A stretch of DNA of 64,000 bases from assembly GCF_037975245.1 (NCBI RefSeq), contig NC_092572.1:30167989-30231988 (forward strand), in the 5' to 3' direction. Shown piece after piece: positions 48,966 through 60,253 of this stretch. This stretch comes from Apostichopus japonicus (lineage: Eukaryota; Echinodermata; Holothuroidea; Aspidochirotida; Stichopodidae). The notes beneath the pieces are model-generated. The model worked only from the letters and a program-made list of their open reading frames with translations. It did no database searches and was not told the DNA's origin. The first letter of the stretch is position 1. Each line of letters begins with the position of its first letter. Made by a program: the position numbers and the translations under genes.

Positions 48966-49979
48966 TATTGTAACTGCCAGTGTCGCCACAAATGCAATCT
49001 GTTAAGGAAGCTATAGGTCTTGATGTCTCATTTCCTCCACTGTGTATTCAGGCTGGAATTGATAGCTGTCAAGTCAAAATGCATCCATGTTCTCATTTAT
49101 TCAAAACTTCTTGAGTCGGGAAAGTGGTTCAAAGAAAACTTTGACTAGATATTGCCTTAGTTATCTTGAACGATGCGTAGGAAATGTTACGCTCAGAAGT
49201 TTTCAATGTTGTGTTATTACATCCGTTGTAAAGCCCTTGATATTTAAAAGCAGCTCACACATTTACACTCGAAAAATATTGTTTCTACTGTTGAAAACTT
49301 TTAGAATGTATTATAAATGAAAAAACAGACTTTTGGTCTAACACAATATTCTTTTTGCTTGGGCAATTTTAAATTATTGTTGGTATTGGCAATACTTTTT
49401 CTTTTGAAATGCGATATGTGGCTCGCTTACCTCACGAAAGTGGGAGCTGTCAGTTGCAAAGAATTTTTTCAAGTATTCATGTTCCGTATTCTCTAAGCAG
49501 AAAGGATAGGGTTTATTTTTCTTTAAATTCTGAAATTTAATCTGGGTTGAGACCAGAGTTGCAACAAAGAGCTTAAAAAAGAACAATTCGAATAAATTGC
49601 TGTCTGAACTAAAGATCACATGTATATCTGCAGTTATGTAGAAAAGCGTGTTAACTTCTAAGTTATACATTCTGCAGTACTACTGTGTAACAAACAGTAT
49701 TTGCCTTTGCACATATCAACTGTGTTTAAGTTGATTACTTCATTCCAGATGAAGTGTTAACAGGACCTCAGTTGGTCTGGTTGTAGATTGGAGGCAGATT
49801 GAGGGCCCTACACTTGGCCTCTTATCTCTTTGTTTAACACGGTTTTCCATTTGTGCCTTCCAACTGTAATTTGTAGAATGTAATAAATTTACATTGAAGA
49901 AAAAGACTAGAGCACCAATGGTGCAGAAGCTCATACCTTTTCGAGCTGAAAAATGTAGGGCCCACAAAACCAATTTTGG
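48966..49979. other. Unassigned intron DNA
   Basis: No exon recognised; two frames of 77 and 98 codons lack family signatures. Confidence 0.4.
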
Positions 49980-50034
49980 GCCCGTGAGGGATACCCCCCC
50001 CCCCTCCATTAGCAGAATCCTGGCCACACCACTG
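49980..50034 (-). mobile_element. Terminal fragment resembling the CAGTGG-type hAT ends
   Basis: On the minus strand it reads CAGTGGTGTGGCCAGGATTC, followed by a G-run (GGAGGGGGGGGGG). The layout is that of the termini at 35154..35738, but no partner end or target duplication was found. Confidence 0.4.
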
Positions 50035-50499
50035 GCTATAATTCCTATTTTCCCCTTTAAATCCTATTTTACCCACTCTCTCAAACAATACCACTGACCT
50101 ACCCTATTAAACTTTCTCCCCTCTACCTTAGCAGACATAACAAGCACTCCCTACAAGGCATAACTTCACAAGCTGCCTACATACCTCAGGCTCAAAGACT
50201 TCTAAGAATCAGCAAGTGCTGATTGGCTATAGGGCTCTCATGCTTACAGTTCAACAGTTAATAACAACTCCCAGTCCTGCTTTAATTCCACTAACAGCCT
50301 CTGCAGAGCTTAACCACAAATGTAAACAAACACTGCAGACACTGGGAGACAAATTAAAGGAGCTTTGGCAAAAAGTGAAGGCTCAGATTTTTTTAAACAA
50401 TGGGGATTAATTGTAATTAATTAACTTTTGACCAAAAATTTTTAGGCATCACCTTATACACAATCCAACAATCATCAGTTCAACTTTGAATATGATCCA

Positions 50500-51065
50500 T
50501 CAAAATCTTGAGAAGATTGAGATATTTGAAAATATTACAAAGAATGACCCCCGATGACCCCCTAAATGACCTTTGACCTCAATTTTCCGAACACCCCTCG
50601 TAACTCTCATCCCGAGGAACATTGTGGCCAAGTTTCATTATAATTGGCCACACACTGTACGAACAGCAGCAATTTGAAAATATAGGGCCGCAGCCCGGGC
50701 CACAAAAGACCCCTAGTTGATCTTTGATCTCAAATTCATGAACACCCTGAAGGTAAAACTACCATAGTACTATCGTGACAAACCCTCAACATTGTACCAT
50801 GGAATCTGTAGGAGAAGAAGCATTTTGCGTATTTCCACAAAATGGCCCATTACGGCCCATAGGTGACCTTTGACCCCAAATTTTGGATCATCTCTGATGG
50901 ACCTATACCTAATGGTCCTTGTGTCCAAGTTTCATGAAATTCCATCAAACACTGTGCGAGTGGGAGCGGTTTTACCAATTGTTGACGGATAGAGTGATAG
51001 AATGATAGAGTGATAGACGCCGCACTGTAACAATAGCTCACACCAGCATGCTGGTATGAGCTAAA
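50500..51065 (+). repeat. Dispersed element ending in a perfect-looking hairpin
   Basis: The interior repeats ATGACCTTTGACC-type phrases three times (50567, about 50720, 50864), each before a block on AACACCC or GTCCAAGTTTCAT. The right end is AGAGTGATAGA repeats and then the palindrome TAGCTCACACCAGCATGCTG/GTATGAGCTA (51030..51061). This looks like a non-autonomous element of a kind common in marine invertebrates (inference). A diverged relative is at 7262..7480. Confidence 0.6.
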
Positions 51066-52424
51066 AACCAGAATATGAAATACTTTCAGATCAGCTCAGC
51101 AAACACTTTAAAACGAACGATAATGATTTTTAAGCATTGAGGAAAGAATATGATTTTTTTTCACAAGTATTCTAGTTAGATTCCTTTTGACATCTGAAAA
51201 AGTGAAGTCAATCCGATGTTGGGAAAGGCTGGAAAAATATCCTTAACTTAGCAATTTTTAAAAAAAATGTTTGGCTTTTCGGGAAAAGCAATATGATGAT
51301 CATGTGATCCACAGTGACTTGTCACGTAGTTTTGATGATAACAAAGTATGCTCGGCGTAGACTACTTCAGCTGTGTGCACTGAGTGTGTTAGTTCAGTTG
51401 CAACTTTCTCTATATTGACGAGACAAACAACCAAACCACTAGCGTATGCAGACTTTAAATAAGTTTTTTTAATCATCCAAGCGGAAAAAGTATTAATCAG
51501 AGATATCAGAAACTCTGGATGCGATTTGTGAGGAGAACGAGAAAAGACTTCATCGCATCAGGAAAAGGGTTGGTTTGTTTAGCGCAGTAGGCCTACTACA
51601 ATGACTGTGAGTTTATCAACAAATTTTGAGGCCAACTTTGTAACTTATGCAATAAAGCCTGCATTAACACTAAAACATATGGGTCTAAGATGGAAATGCC
51701 AGGACAATAACCTCTCAACGATTATTGAACGTAAAGATAACATTGAAAGATCAGAGAGGAGATTTGAAACACTGCGTGGGACATTCAACGTTCTAATTTT
51801 AATGATGTCGTTTTCAAGATTAGCAGTATAGGCCAAATCTCGAGATTGGCATATACTGCGAATCTCAAAAACGAAGATTGAAAAACGCAGACTTCTTTAT
51901 TTGTTTTCATATTTTCCAGTCTTCTAGATTTGATCTTCGTTTCAGAGGTCTTCATTTTAGGCACACCCTACATTTCATTATTACTTCCATTGAGAATGTT
52001 GGATGGGACTAATGCATGTAAACCCATAGGTAATATCCCATTGTTATGGACATTACAATTTAAGTTGTTTGAATGGATAACACCTTGAAGTACAGATGTA
52101 CCTCAGGGCATATAGAGCCTGCCAGGATGGTCCCATTAGACCTTACTTTAGACAATTTGTTTATTTCCAATGACAACATGTCAGATTATACTGACACTAA
52201 TGGTCAAGGCTGACTGAATATTGTTCAAACAAACCAGCTGAAATGGAACAAGTTTAAAACAGTTTGTGCTTCCACAAAGATTGAGTCTCATAAACAAGCT
52301 TTCATCTCCAGAGATATTAAAGGGATATTAGAGCAGCAGACGATATGACACAGTTTATTAGAAGGAAAAAGGGTATTCCACCCTAGAATTTAAACAGAGA
52401 TTGACCCAAAAGAGCTTTTGGTCA
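51066..52424. other. Unassigned intron DNA
   Basis: No exon or repeat end recognised. Confidence 0.45.
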
Positions 52425-53877
52425 CCGTGGGACGTCATCATTGGTATACCGCGAAAATCAAACACTGAAATAGGTACTGTTTATACACAGATAGCGAACA
52501 ATTGTACTGTATTTGACTTCCAATTTCGAGCGTTTGAAAAGCTGTTAGCTTAAACCAAGAACACATGAAGGTAAACAACTAGTTTTAAGACAATTTTAAG
52601 CAGAAAATTTAGTAAAATGGGTTATTTTTGAGGCATCGTTTACATAGCGAAGCGTCAATAAGTACGAACGATACAATATACTGTAGAACATGCAGCAGCT
52701 TGCCGATTCCGTAATACAATTTGATCACAAGATACCGTAAACTGAACAAAACAATAGTCCTAAAAGATGCCTCATGCGTGATATGTCATGGGAAAATGGA
52801 TTACGTTACTGACAACGACTTACCAAAAAAACACTAAACATAATCGAACAACTATGAGAAGATGCTGGCCTGAATCGACCAGGGTAGCATATACATGACT
52901 AAGCTTCAGCTGAACATAGTACTTACTCGTTTTAATATTCAAAAGTACAAACACAGAAAAAGTATCCTTTCAATAAAACAAATTTAGCAGTGAATATCCA
53001 AATCCACGTTTCTCGTTCAATCCTGGGCGAAATGCTACCGTGACTCTGTGTGATTCCATAGAGTTAGGTCTAGTTGAAACAGGCCTTGACCAGTAACATC
53101 CCACAATCACAAGACAGTCACTAACGAAATAAAACGTCCGATCGATATAGTACCGTTTTATTCCACTCCTTGGACCATGCAGATGCCGGAAAAAAAACGT
53201 AACGGACAATATAACACATGCATCACAAACTCACGATACTGGAATACAACAAATGAAATAGATAAATGCGCTGAAATCCTAACATGACTATTTACACACG
53301 CTGTGAGCCAACCCCGACGGGAGTTGTACATTCTACATGTAGTAACAATGCTACCCTATAGGCACGGTCTATACATGCTCTACGTACGGTCATCTCAAAC
53401 AGTAAATTTTATACTGTCAATTGCGTGATATAATGTTCCATGTAAGAACGTCCAGAGCGTGTTTACGAGGAGATTTGAAAGGGTCAATTTCACATGAGCT
53501 ATGTCCGCCACAGCTGTCGAAAGTATATAAGTTTCACAGAGTGAGACATTTGCAGCATACACAGAGGCAGGGTCATGCATGTGGACTCATGGGCATGAGA
53601 TACTCCGGGTGCTGAAAAATCTTTCCGCGTAGATCTCACAAAATTGTTCCAAAGTCTACGGCAATTTACGTCGGTTCGATCTACTCGGAAAGCTAAAAAA
53701 GCTGATGCTTTTGTTGGCTGAGGTATAACTGCAACCTCCAACAACACAGAATTGTGGCATTTCGGGGGAAAAGGAGTAATATCGTTGATGTTTTTGGCAG
53801 CTCAAGTATACAACTTAACACACTAAAAGTATTGTTTTGAGTGCGGTATACCAACGATGACGTCACATGGTCACCTG
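52424..53877 (+). mobile_element. Segment bounded by inverted repeats, possible non-autonomous element
   Basis: The left boundary GGTCACCGTGGGACGTCATC and ATTGGTATACCGC is matched at the right by GCGGTATACCAACGATGACG and TCACATGGTCACC. The inverted repeats are about 33 bp with few mismatches. No target duplication was identified, so transposition is not shown. Frames of 60-80 codons within are unremarkable. Confidence 0.55.
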
Positions 53878-56294
53878 ATGTCTTAGGAATGTATCAGGAA
53901 TGTCTGAAATAGGTTTCCTAAAAAGCTGACTTTCTTCCCATTTTTCACGTATTTAACGTATGAAATTGGTTAAGTCAATTACAGCAATGTAATTGGAGTG
54001 AGTTAAGGATTACATACATCAAAATGGTGGGATTTTATGTTCATTGAAAAGTCTCCATAGTTGGTCTTTAAAAGACATAACCTCCACTTGTGCCTAACTA
54101 TAGACATTCCAATTAGGGGCTTGAATTTAGAACATGGTAATCTTAGACCCTATGCTCTGACCCTGCCCTGGCAATCACCAAACAGAAAGTTTAGGCCAGC
54201 CTACTACCATTGTCTGAAATTATGAGTAACAAACAGTGGAATTAAGTGGTCAATGCTGATCCTGGGTCAACCCCAGACTGCATTTACATTACAAATTGAA
54301 GACCAGTAGAGGGTCTGATCCTACCTCAGTGCTAGTCTCATCTGTATTTACACCGCAAATCAGACCCTGGGCATTTGGTTCAGTACTGTGCTTGAGGTCT
54401 AATGTGAACAGGGCATAATTTGACTGCTGTGAGCACTGTAAATTAGTAGTCTCCAGTGTCTTATTATTTGTAGTAAAATAATGAATACTTTTGTGTGAGT
54501 TTAAAACAGTGCAGAAGTTAGCCTTTGTTAAGGTATTGGCCAATCTTTGCCAAATGGCTGGGTTGTTCCTACTATTCCTCACGCTATGAGTGATTCATTA
54601 CTGTGATTGCTTATGTGTGATTCGTTCCTCCTTTACGTTACGCCTTTGGACAAGTGCTGTAATTTATACATACATGAATAAACAAACCCAGCATAGTTAA
54701 TGACATAACACATGAAAAACCAATGACAGCTACATACAATCACTTCTTTGTAAATGGTACTTTCATATTTTAGGGTTATTTACACATTAAAACTGCAAGT
54801 TTAACTGTTTGAACATTCACATATTTTGACAATTAGTAATACAATTATGTGATTACAAATTTAATAATTGTGCGTATTAAACATTAATGTGTCAGTAACT
54901 GTGTTTAAATCAAAGTAGTTCACATAGATATCTTGTGCTCACCTACGAAAGTAAGTTGTATTTCAAAAAGTTTTATTTGCGCCGCATGTTCTGTATGTAT
55001 AACGTACACAATGTTCACATATAATTATGCAATATGTTTACCAGGGCAGAGATACCGCTCTATGTAATAACTCCCTAACAATACACTTAAAGGACTAGGT
55101 GAAAGGCTGGATTAGAAACATTTCAGCTTGAAGAAGTCTCAGTAATATTGATGTCGCTGGGAACTGAATGAAATTTGTGTCAAACTAATAGTCCATCTGA
55201 ATATTCATGCCGCATCTATTTTAGGAGAGCCCTGATTGGTTTTTAAACTTACTACCAGATCGTTAGTAGAATTAGTGTGTGACTAATGAGATCTTCTGTC
55301 CAGAGTCTGTGAAGCGTGTGTAGAAAGGGGAGGAAAATATAACAGCCGTAGCATTTTCCTATTTTGATGTCGGGAGACTCATTGGCGTCAGTGTGCAGAC
55401 TCAGCAGAGTCTATGCAGATGTTAGATGTTTGTGGACTAGTGACTACTAAGGATAGGAATACTTTCTTGGGTTGGAAGGAAAGCTTTGATATCTGGGGAG
55501 AAGTTAAATATACAGTGGAGACCATTTGTCACTCAGTAGTGACATTGCTACTGTGTTTATAATTGTACTTAATTGAATACACAGAGGATTGGACTTAAAC
55601 TCTTGTCTAGGCTTCACTGGTAAGTGTCTATCCAAGTGAGTAATAAATTGCAGAGATCTGTGTTCCATTACAGCCTCACACATCCTCGCTGACATGCATT
55701 ATTTTCTAACTTACAAGTTTGCATAGCTACCATATTACGCCCTATAGTACATACACAATTTCATACTCGATAAGGAGAGTGTAATGTATGTGGTTAAACC
55801 ACAAAGAACTGCTGAATGATTTTTTCCTTCATTTTCAGTAATGGAATATCTCTCAGTGAAACATTATTTGCACTTGTATAAGACCTGACTTAGTGCAGGT
55901 CATGATATTACAAGGTATAGGATAACAAGAATATACAAAGTGAAGACCCAGAAATTAAATCACGACTCACAAGCGAATGAAGAGTAAACCAAATTTTCAA
56001 TTTACTATTAGGTGTAGTGTTTCATGTGGTCCTATATTTTGTCAACCCTATGAAATCCTTTGCTTTTCAGATAAACAGACAGTCAAATTTGAATTTCCTC
56101 CACCCCCCCCCCCAATAAAATAAAATTTAAAGAAGTAGTTGTGGCAGATGGGTGCGTATCCTATTCTCTATGGAGAAAATGGCTTACTAGTCCCGAAACT
56201 ACAAGAGCCCTATCAATATTTGTCTGTTTATGGTTGCACAAGAACTTACTTAAATGGAATTAATTCTAAAAGAAGAAAAGAAAGGTCAATGTTA
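53878..56294. other. Unassigned intron DNA
   Basis: No exon or repeat terminus recognised. A C-run is at about 56105. Confidence 0.45.
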
Positions 56295-56298
56295 AAAT

Positions 56299-56622
56299 GC
56301 TTCATGACTGATGGCTTCATGACTGATGGCTTCATGGCTATGATGGCTTCATGACTATGATGGCTTCATGACTGATGGCTTCATGGCTATGATGGCTGCA
56401 TGACTGATGGCTTCATGACTATGATGGCTTCATGAATATGATGGCTGCATGACTGATGGCTTCATGACTATGATGGCTTCATGACTGATGGCATCATGAC
56501 TATGATGGCTTCATGAATATGATGGCTGCATGACTGATGGCTTCATGACTATGATGGCTTCATGACTGATGGCTTCATGACTATGATGGCTTCATGACTA
56601 TGATGGCTTCATGACTGATGGC
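56299..56622 (+). repeat. Tandem array of ATGACTGATGGCTTC / ATGACTATGATGGCTTC units
   Basis: Units of 15 and 17-18 bp alternate irregularly, with GCTTC/GCTGC and GACT/GAAT variants. About 20 units are present. Confidence 0.9.
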
Positions 56623-57587
56623 ATTATAAGTTGGTACTCCACACTATAGGGTATGCTCAGTACAGTTCAAGATACATCTCAAAAAACTTTCCATCCATAC
56701 ATGGAGTTTTGATTATGAGGCAGTGTGTTTCAATTCTTCCTTTTATTTTTGTGTTTGCTTTCAACACTTGCTAGTTAACACAGGGAGTTGTGGTTAGAAA
56801 GAGTTCTATTTCAAACAAACTAACCATAAATCATTATTGTCAAATTTACAATCCTGGGGTAAAGAACCTAAGGGCTTTATTGGAGTCTGTTTGGGAACTT
56901 GAAACCTCTGTGTGCAATCCTAAAAGCTTGTTTTTCTTATAAACAAAAATGTGACATTTGATGTGGTTGACAACCATCCACTATAAAAGGAGCTGAATTC
57001 TAAGGAGATGAAAAGTATGGAAAGAAATACTAGTAGGATTATTTTGAAAGGAGGTGAAGGAATCATCATGGCAGGAATCTTTAGGGTCAGAGTTGGCCCA
57101 GGAATTACCACTTGTTAGTTTGAAAAGCCAGTAAGGTATTTGTAAACTATACCTAGATCTTTTCTTGAGGTAAAATTCTTGTTGGCCTAGTAAATATACC
57201 TTACTCATGCTATGTATGGACCAAATATAGAATCCATTTTAAAGTAATTTATACTATTGGACAGGTATGAAACTGTACAGTGTTGATATCATACCAAGCT
57301 TTACGAAGCCTATGAGAAGTTGTAAAGGAAATATCAATGTTGGGATAAAGAGTGCTTAAGGTTTATCAGAACATTCCTAAGAGTGCTTCATCATTAGCAT
57401 TTCATAAACTAGGTATGATAGTTGTGCTTTGATATTATCTTTACCAGTTTTTGTCAAATTAAAGAGATAAAAATGCCAGTCAAAAGGACAAAAAAATCTT
57501 TCATTTGTTCAAATTTGCATGTTTCTTTTGTTAGTAATAAATTGGGATGTGTTTACATTACGTATCAGACCACACACTGCATGTGTA
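56623..57587. other. Unassigned intron DNA
   Basis: No exon recognised. Confidence 0.5.
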
Positions 57588-58566
57588 CATTAAATTTTGA
57601 TTCCTCAGCATGTGCACATTGGATTTTGATCCCCCAGCATGTGTACATTAGATTATGAACCCCCAGCATGTGTATATTTGGTTTTGAACCCCCAGCATGT
57701 GTATATTAGATTTTGATTCCCCAGCATGTGCACATTGGATTTTGATCCCCCAGCATGTGTACATTAGATTATGAACCCCCAGCATGTGTATATTTGGTTT
57801 TGAACCCCCAGCATGTGTATATTAGATTTTTGATTCCCCAGCATGTGTACATTTGATTTTGAACCCCCAATCATGTGTACATTAGATTATGAACCCCCAA
57901 TCATGTGTACATTAGATTTTGATCCCCCAGCATGTGTACATTAGATTATGAACCCCCAATCATGTGTACATTTGATTTTGAACCCCCAATCATGTGTACA
58001 TTAGATTATGAACCCCCAATCATGTGTACATTAGATTTTGATCCCCCAGCATGTGTACATTAGATTATGAACCCCCAATCATGTGTACATTTGATTTTGA
58101 ACCCCCAATCATGTGTACATTGGATTTTGATTCCCCAGCATGTGTACATTCGATTTTGATCCCCCAAGCATCTGTACATAGATTTGATCCCCCAGCTTGT
58201 GTACATTAGATTATGACCCCCAACATGTGTACATAGATTTGATCCCCCAGCTTATGTACATTAGATTTTGAATCCCCAATCATGTGTACATTGGATTTTG
58301 ATCCCCCAATCATGTGTACATTAGATTTTGATCCCCCAAGCATGTGTACATTAGATTTTGAACCCCCAAGCATGTGTACATTGGATTTTGATCCCCCAAT
58401 CATGTGTACATTGGATTTTGAGACCCAAGCATGTGTACATTAGATTTTGAACCCCCAATCATGTGTACATTAGATTTTGAACCCCCAATCATGTGTACAT
58501 TGGATTTTGATCCCCCAATCATGTGTACATTAGATTTTGATCCCCCAGCATGTGTACATTAGATTC
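57588..58566 (+). repeat. Tandem array, about 34 copies of a 29-30 bp unit
   Basis: The core GCATGTGTACATTAGATTTT alternates with GATCCCCCA, GAACCCCCA or GATTCCCCA. Some units have AATCATG in place of AGCATG. ATGTGTACAT is a near-palindrome in each unit. The array ends about 390 bp upstream of the Kirrel-like Ig exon. Confidence 0.93.
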
Positions 58567-58952
58567 CTTGCTCCGTATCAGAAGTTGAGGTTTCTTTTCT
58601 AGAAGAAGTGGCATGAAACCATTTTAACCATGTATTGTGCAGTGATGTTACTAAAGTTTGCTACTATTGTGTCAAATAATGTGAAAAGCAACAAAGAAAG
58701 TTAGAAGTCACTGCTGATCCCAGATCAAATCCAAGTTGTATTTACATTAAAAATTTAACTGTTGGTTCTGATCCTCCTCAGTTATTGTGGGGTTCAAATC
58801 AGCATTTACATTTATCATATTGAACATGGCAGGATTCAAAACTGTGTTCATCGTCTAACATAACGAGACGTTAGTATCGTCATGTTGATTGTATGATGGA
58901 TGGATAGATCGATTTATATTTAATTGTTTGTTTATTTTGCTTATAACTCCAG
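58567..58952. other. End of the 18.1-kb intron
   Basis: Nothing besides the T-rich tract and acceptor ATAACTCCAG at its 3' end. Confidence 0.6.
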
Positions 58953-60248
58953 GTCAAGAGCAGACATTTTCTAAGCAGCCTGCTAATACCACTGTCATTC
59001 AAGGGCAAGATGCAACATTGCAATGTGCAGTTCGAAACTTGGCTGGTGCTATGACTTGGAGGAAGGACACACTAGTCCTGGGTACTCAGAGAGAGCTTCC
59101 TGGGTACCCAAGGTACTCAATGACAGGTGAGAACACACTAGTCCTGGGTACTCAGAGAGAGCTTCCTGGGTACCCAAGGTACTCAATGACAGGTGAGAAC
59201 ACACTAGTCCTGGGTACTCAGAGAGAGCTTCCTGGGTACCCAAGGTACTCAATGATAGGTGAGAACACACTAGTCCTGGGTACTCAGAGAGAGCTTCCTG
59301 GGTACCCAAGGTACTCAATGACAGGTGAGGACACACTAGTCCTGGGTACTCAGAGAGAGCTTCCTGGGTACCCAAGGTACTCAATGACAGGTGAGAACAC
59401 ACTAGTCCTGGGTACTCAGAGAGAGCTTCCTGGGTACCCAAGGTACTCAATGACAGGTGAGAACACACTAGTCCTGGGTACTCAGAGAGAGCTTCCTGGG
59501 TACCCAAGGTACTCAATGACAGGTGAGGACACACTAGTCCTGGGTACTCAGAGAGAGCTTCCTGGGTACCCAAGGTACTCAATGACAGGTGAGAACACAC
59601 TAGTCCTGGGTACTCAGAGAGAGCTTCCTGGGTACCCAAGGTACTCAATGACAGGTGAGAACACACTAGTCCTGGCTACTCAGAGAGAGCTTACTGGGTA
59701 CCCAAGGTACTCAATGACAGGTGAGAACACACTAGTCCTGGGTACTCAGAGAGAACTTCCTGGGTACCCAAGGTACTCAATGACAGGTAAGAACACACTA
59801 GTCCTGGGTACTCAGAGAGAGCTTCCTGGGTACCCAAGGTACTCAATGACAGGTGAGAACACACTAGTCCTGGGTACTCAGAGAGAGCTTCCTGGGTACC
59901 CAAGGTACTCAATGACAGGTGAGAACACACTAGTCCTGGGTACTCAGAGAGAGCTTCCTGGGTACCCAAGGTACTCAATGACAGGTGAGGACACACTAGT
60001 CCTGGGTACTCAGAGAGAGCTTCCTGGGTACCCAAGGTACTCAATGACAGGTGAGAACACACTAGTCCTGGGTACTCAGAGAGAGCTTCCTGGGTACCCA
60101 AGGTACTCAATGACAGGTGAGAACACACTAGTCCTGGGTACTCAGAGAGAGCTTCCTGGGTACCCAATGTACTCAATGACAGGTGAGAACACACTAGTCC
60201 TGGGTACTCAGAGAGAGCTTCCTGGGTACCCAAGGTACTCAATGACAG
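58953..60248 (+). CDS. kirrel-like: Kirrel/Roughest-family Ig exon with amplified 3' end (exon end = any of 18 donors, first at 59126)
   Basis: After the acceptor at 58951-58952 the frame (phase 1) encodes the N-terminal half of a first Ig domain: QANTTV-like A strand, DATLQC with the B-strand cysteine, then CAVRNLAGAMTW with the C-strand tryptophan, and WRKDTLVLGTQRELPGYPRY. The stretch Trp-x-Lys-Asp, Leu-Gly-Thr, Gly-x-x-Arg-Tyr-x-Met-x-Gly is diagnostic of the first domain of the Roughest/Kirre/Kirrel family. These are single-pass Ig adhesion proteins that bind kin and nephrin-type partners through this domain. The ancestral-looking exon would end at 59126 (CAATGACAG|GTGAG), 174 bases, phase 1 to 1. 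From 59066 on, exon end plus donor are repeated 18 times in frame. The second domain half (with the second cysteine) was not found before 64000. Confidence 0.8.
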
Positions 60249-60253
60249 GTGAG
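59066..60253 (+). repeat. Tandem array of 18 units of exactly 66 bp, each with a 5' splice donor
   Basis: Units start GACACACTAG or AACACACTAG and end ATGACAGGTGAG. Eighteen times 66 fills 59066..60253 exactly. Each is 22 codons (D/N-TLVLGTQRELPGYPRYSMTGE). Donor GT lies at 59127 plus multiples of 66, up to 60249. Variants are few: unit 3 has ATAG|GTGAG, unit 10 two substitutions, unit 11 GTAAG in place of GTGAG plus one silent change, unit 17 an R-to-M change, and D/N at the first codon. The minus-strand frames across it are by-products of the period. Confidence 0.95.

Larger units (their letters stand above)
40866..58952 (+). other. Intron of the Kirrel-like gene, 18.1 kb
   Basis: It starts GTGAGTT and ends with a T-rich tract and ATAACTCCAG. 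It holds the hAT at 41513, the repeat cluster at 43.3-45.1 kb, the inverted MITE at 46098, the inverted-repeat segment at 52.4-53.9 kb and two tandem arrays at 56.3 and 57.6 kb. Other exons inside it were not seen. The exon pairing rests on phase and on signal-peptide-to-Ig logic, not on transcript data. Confidence 0.65.
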
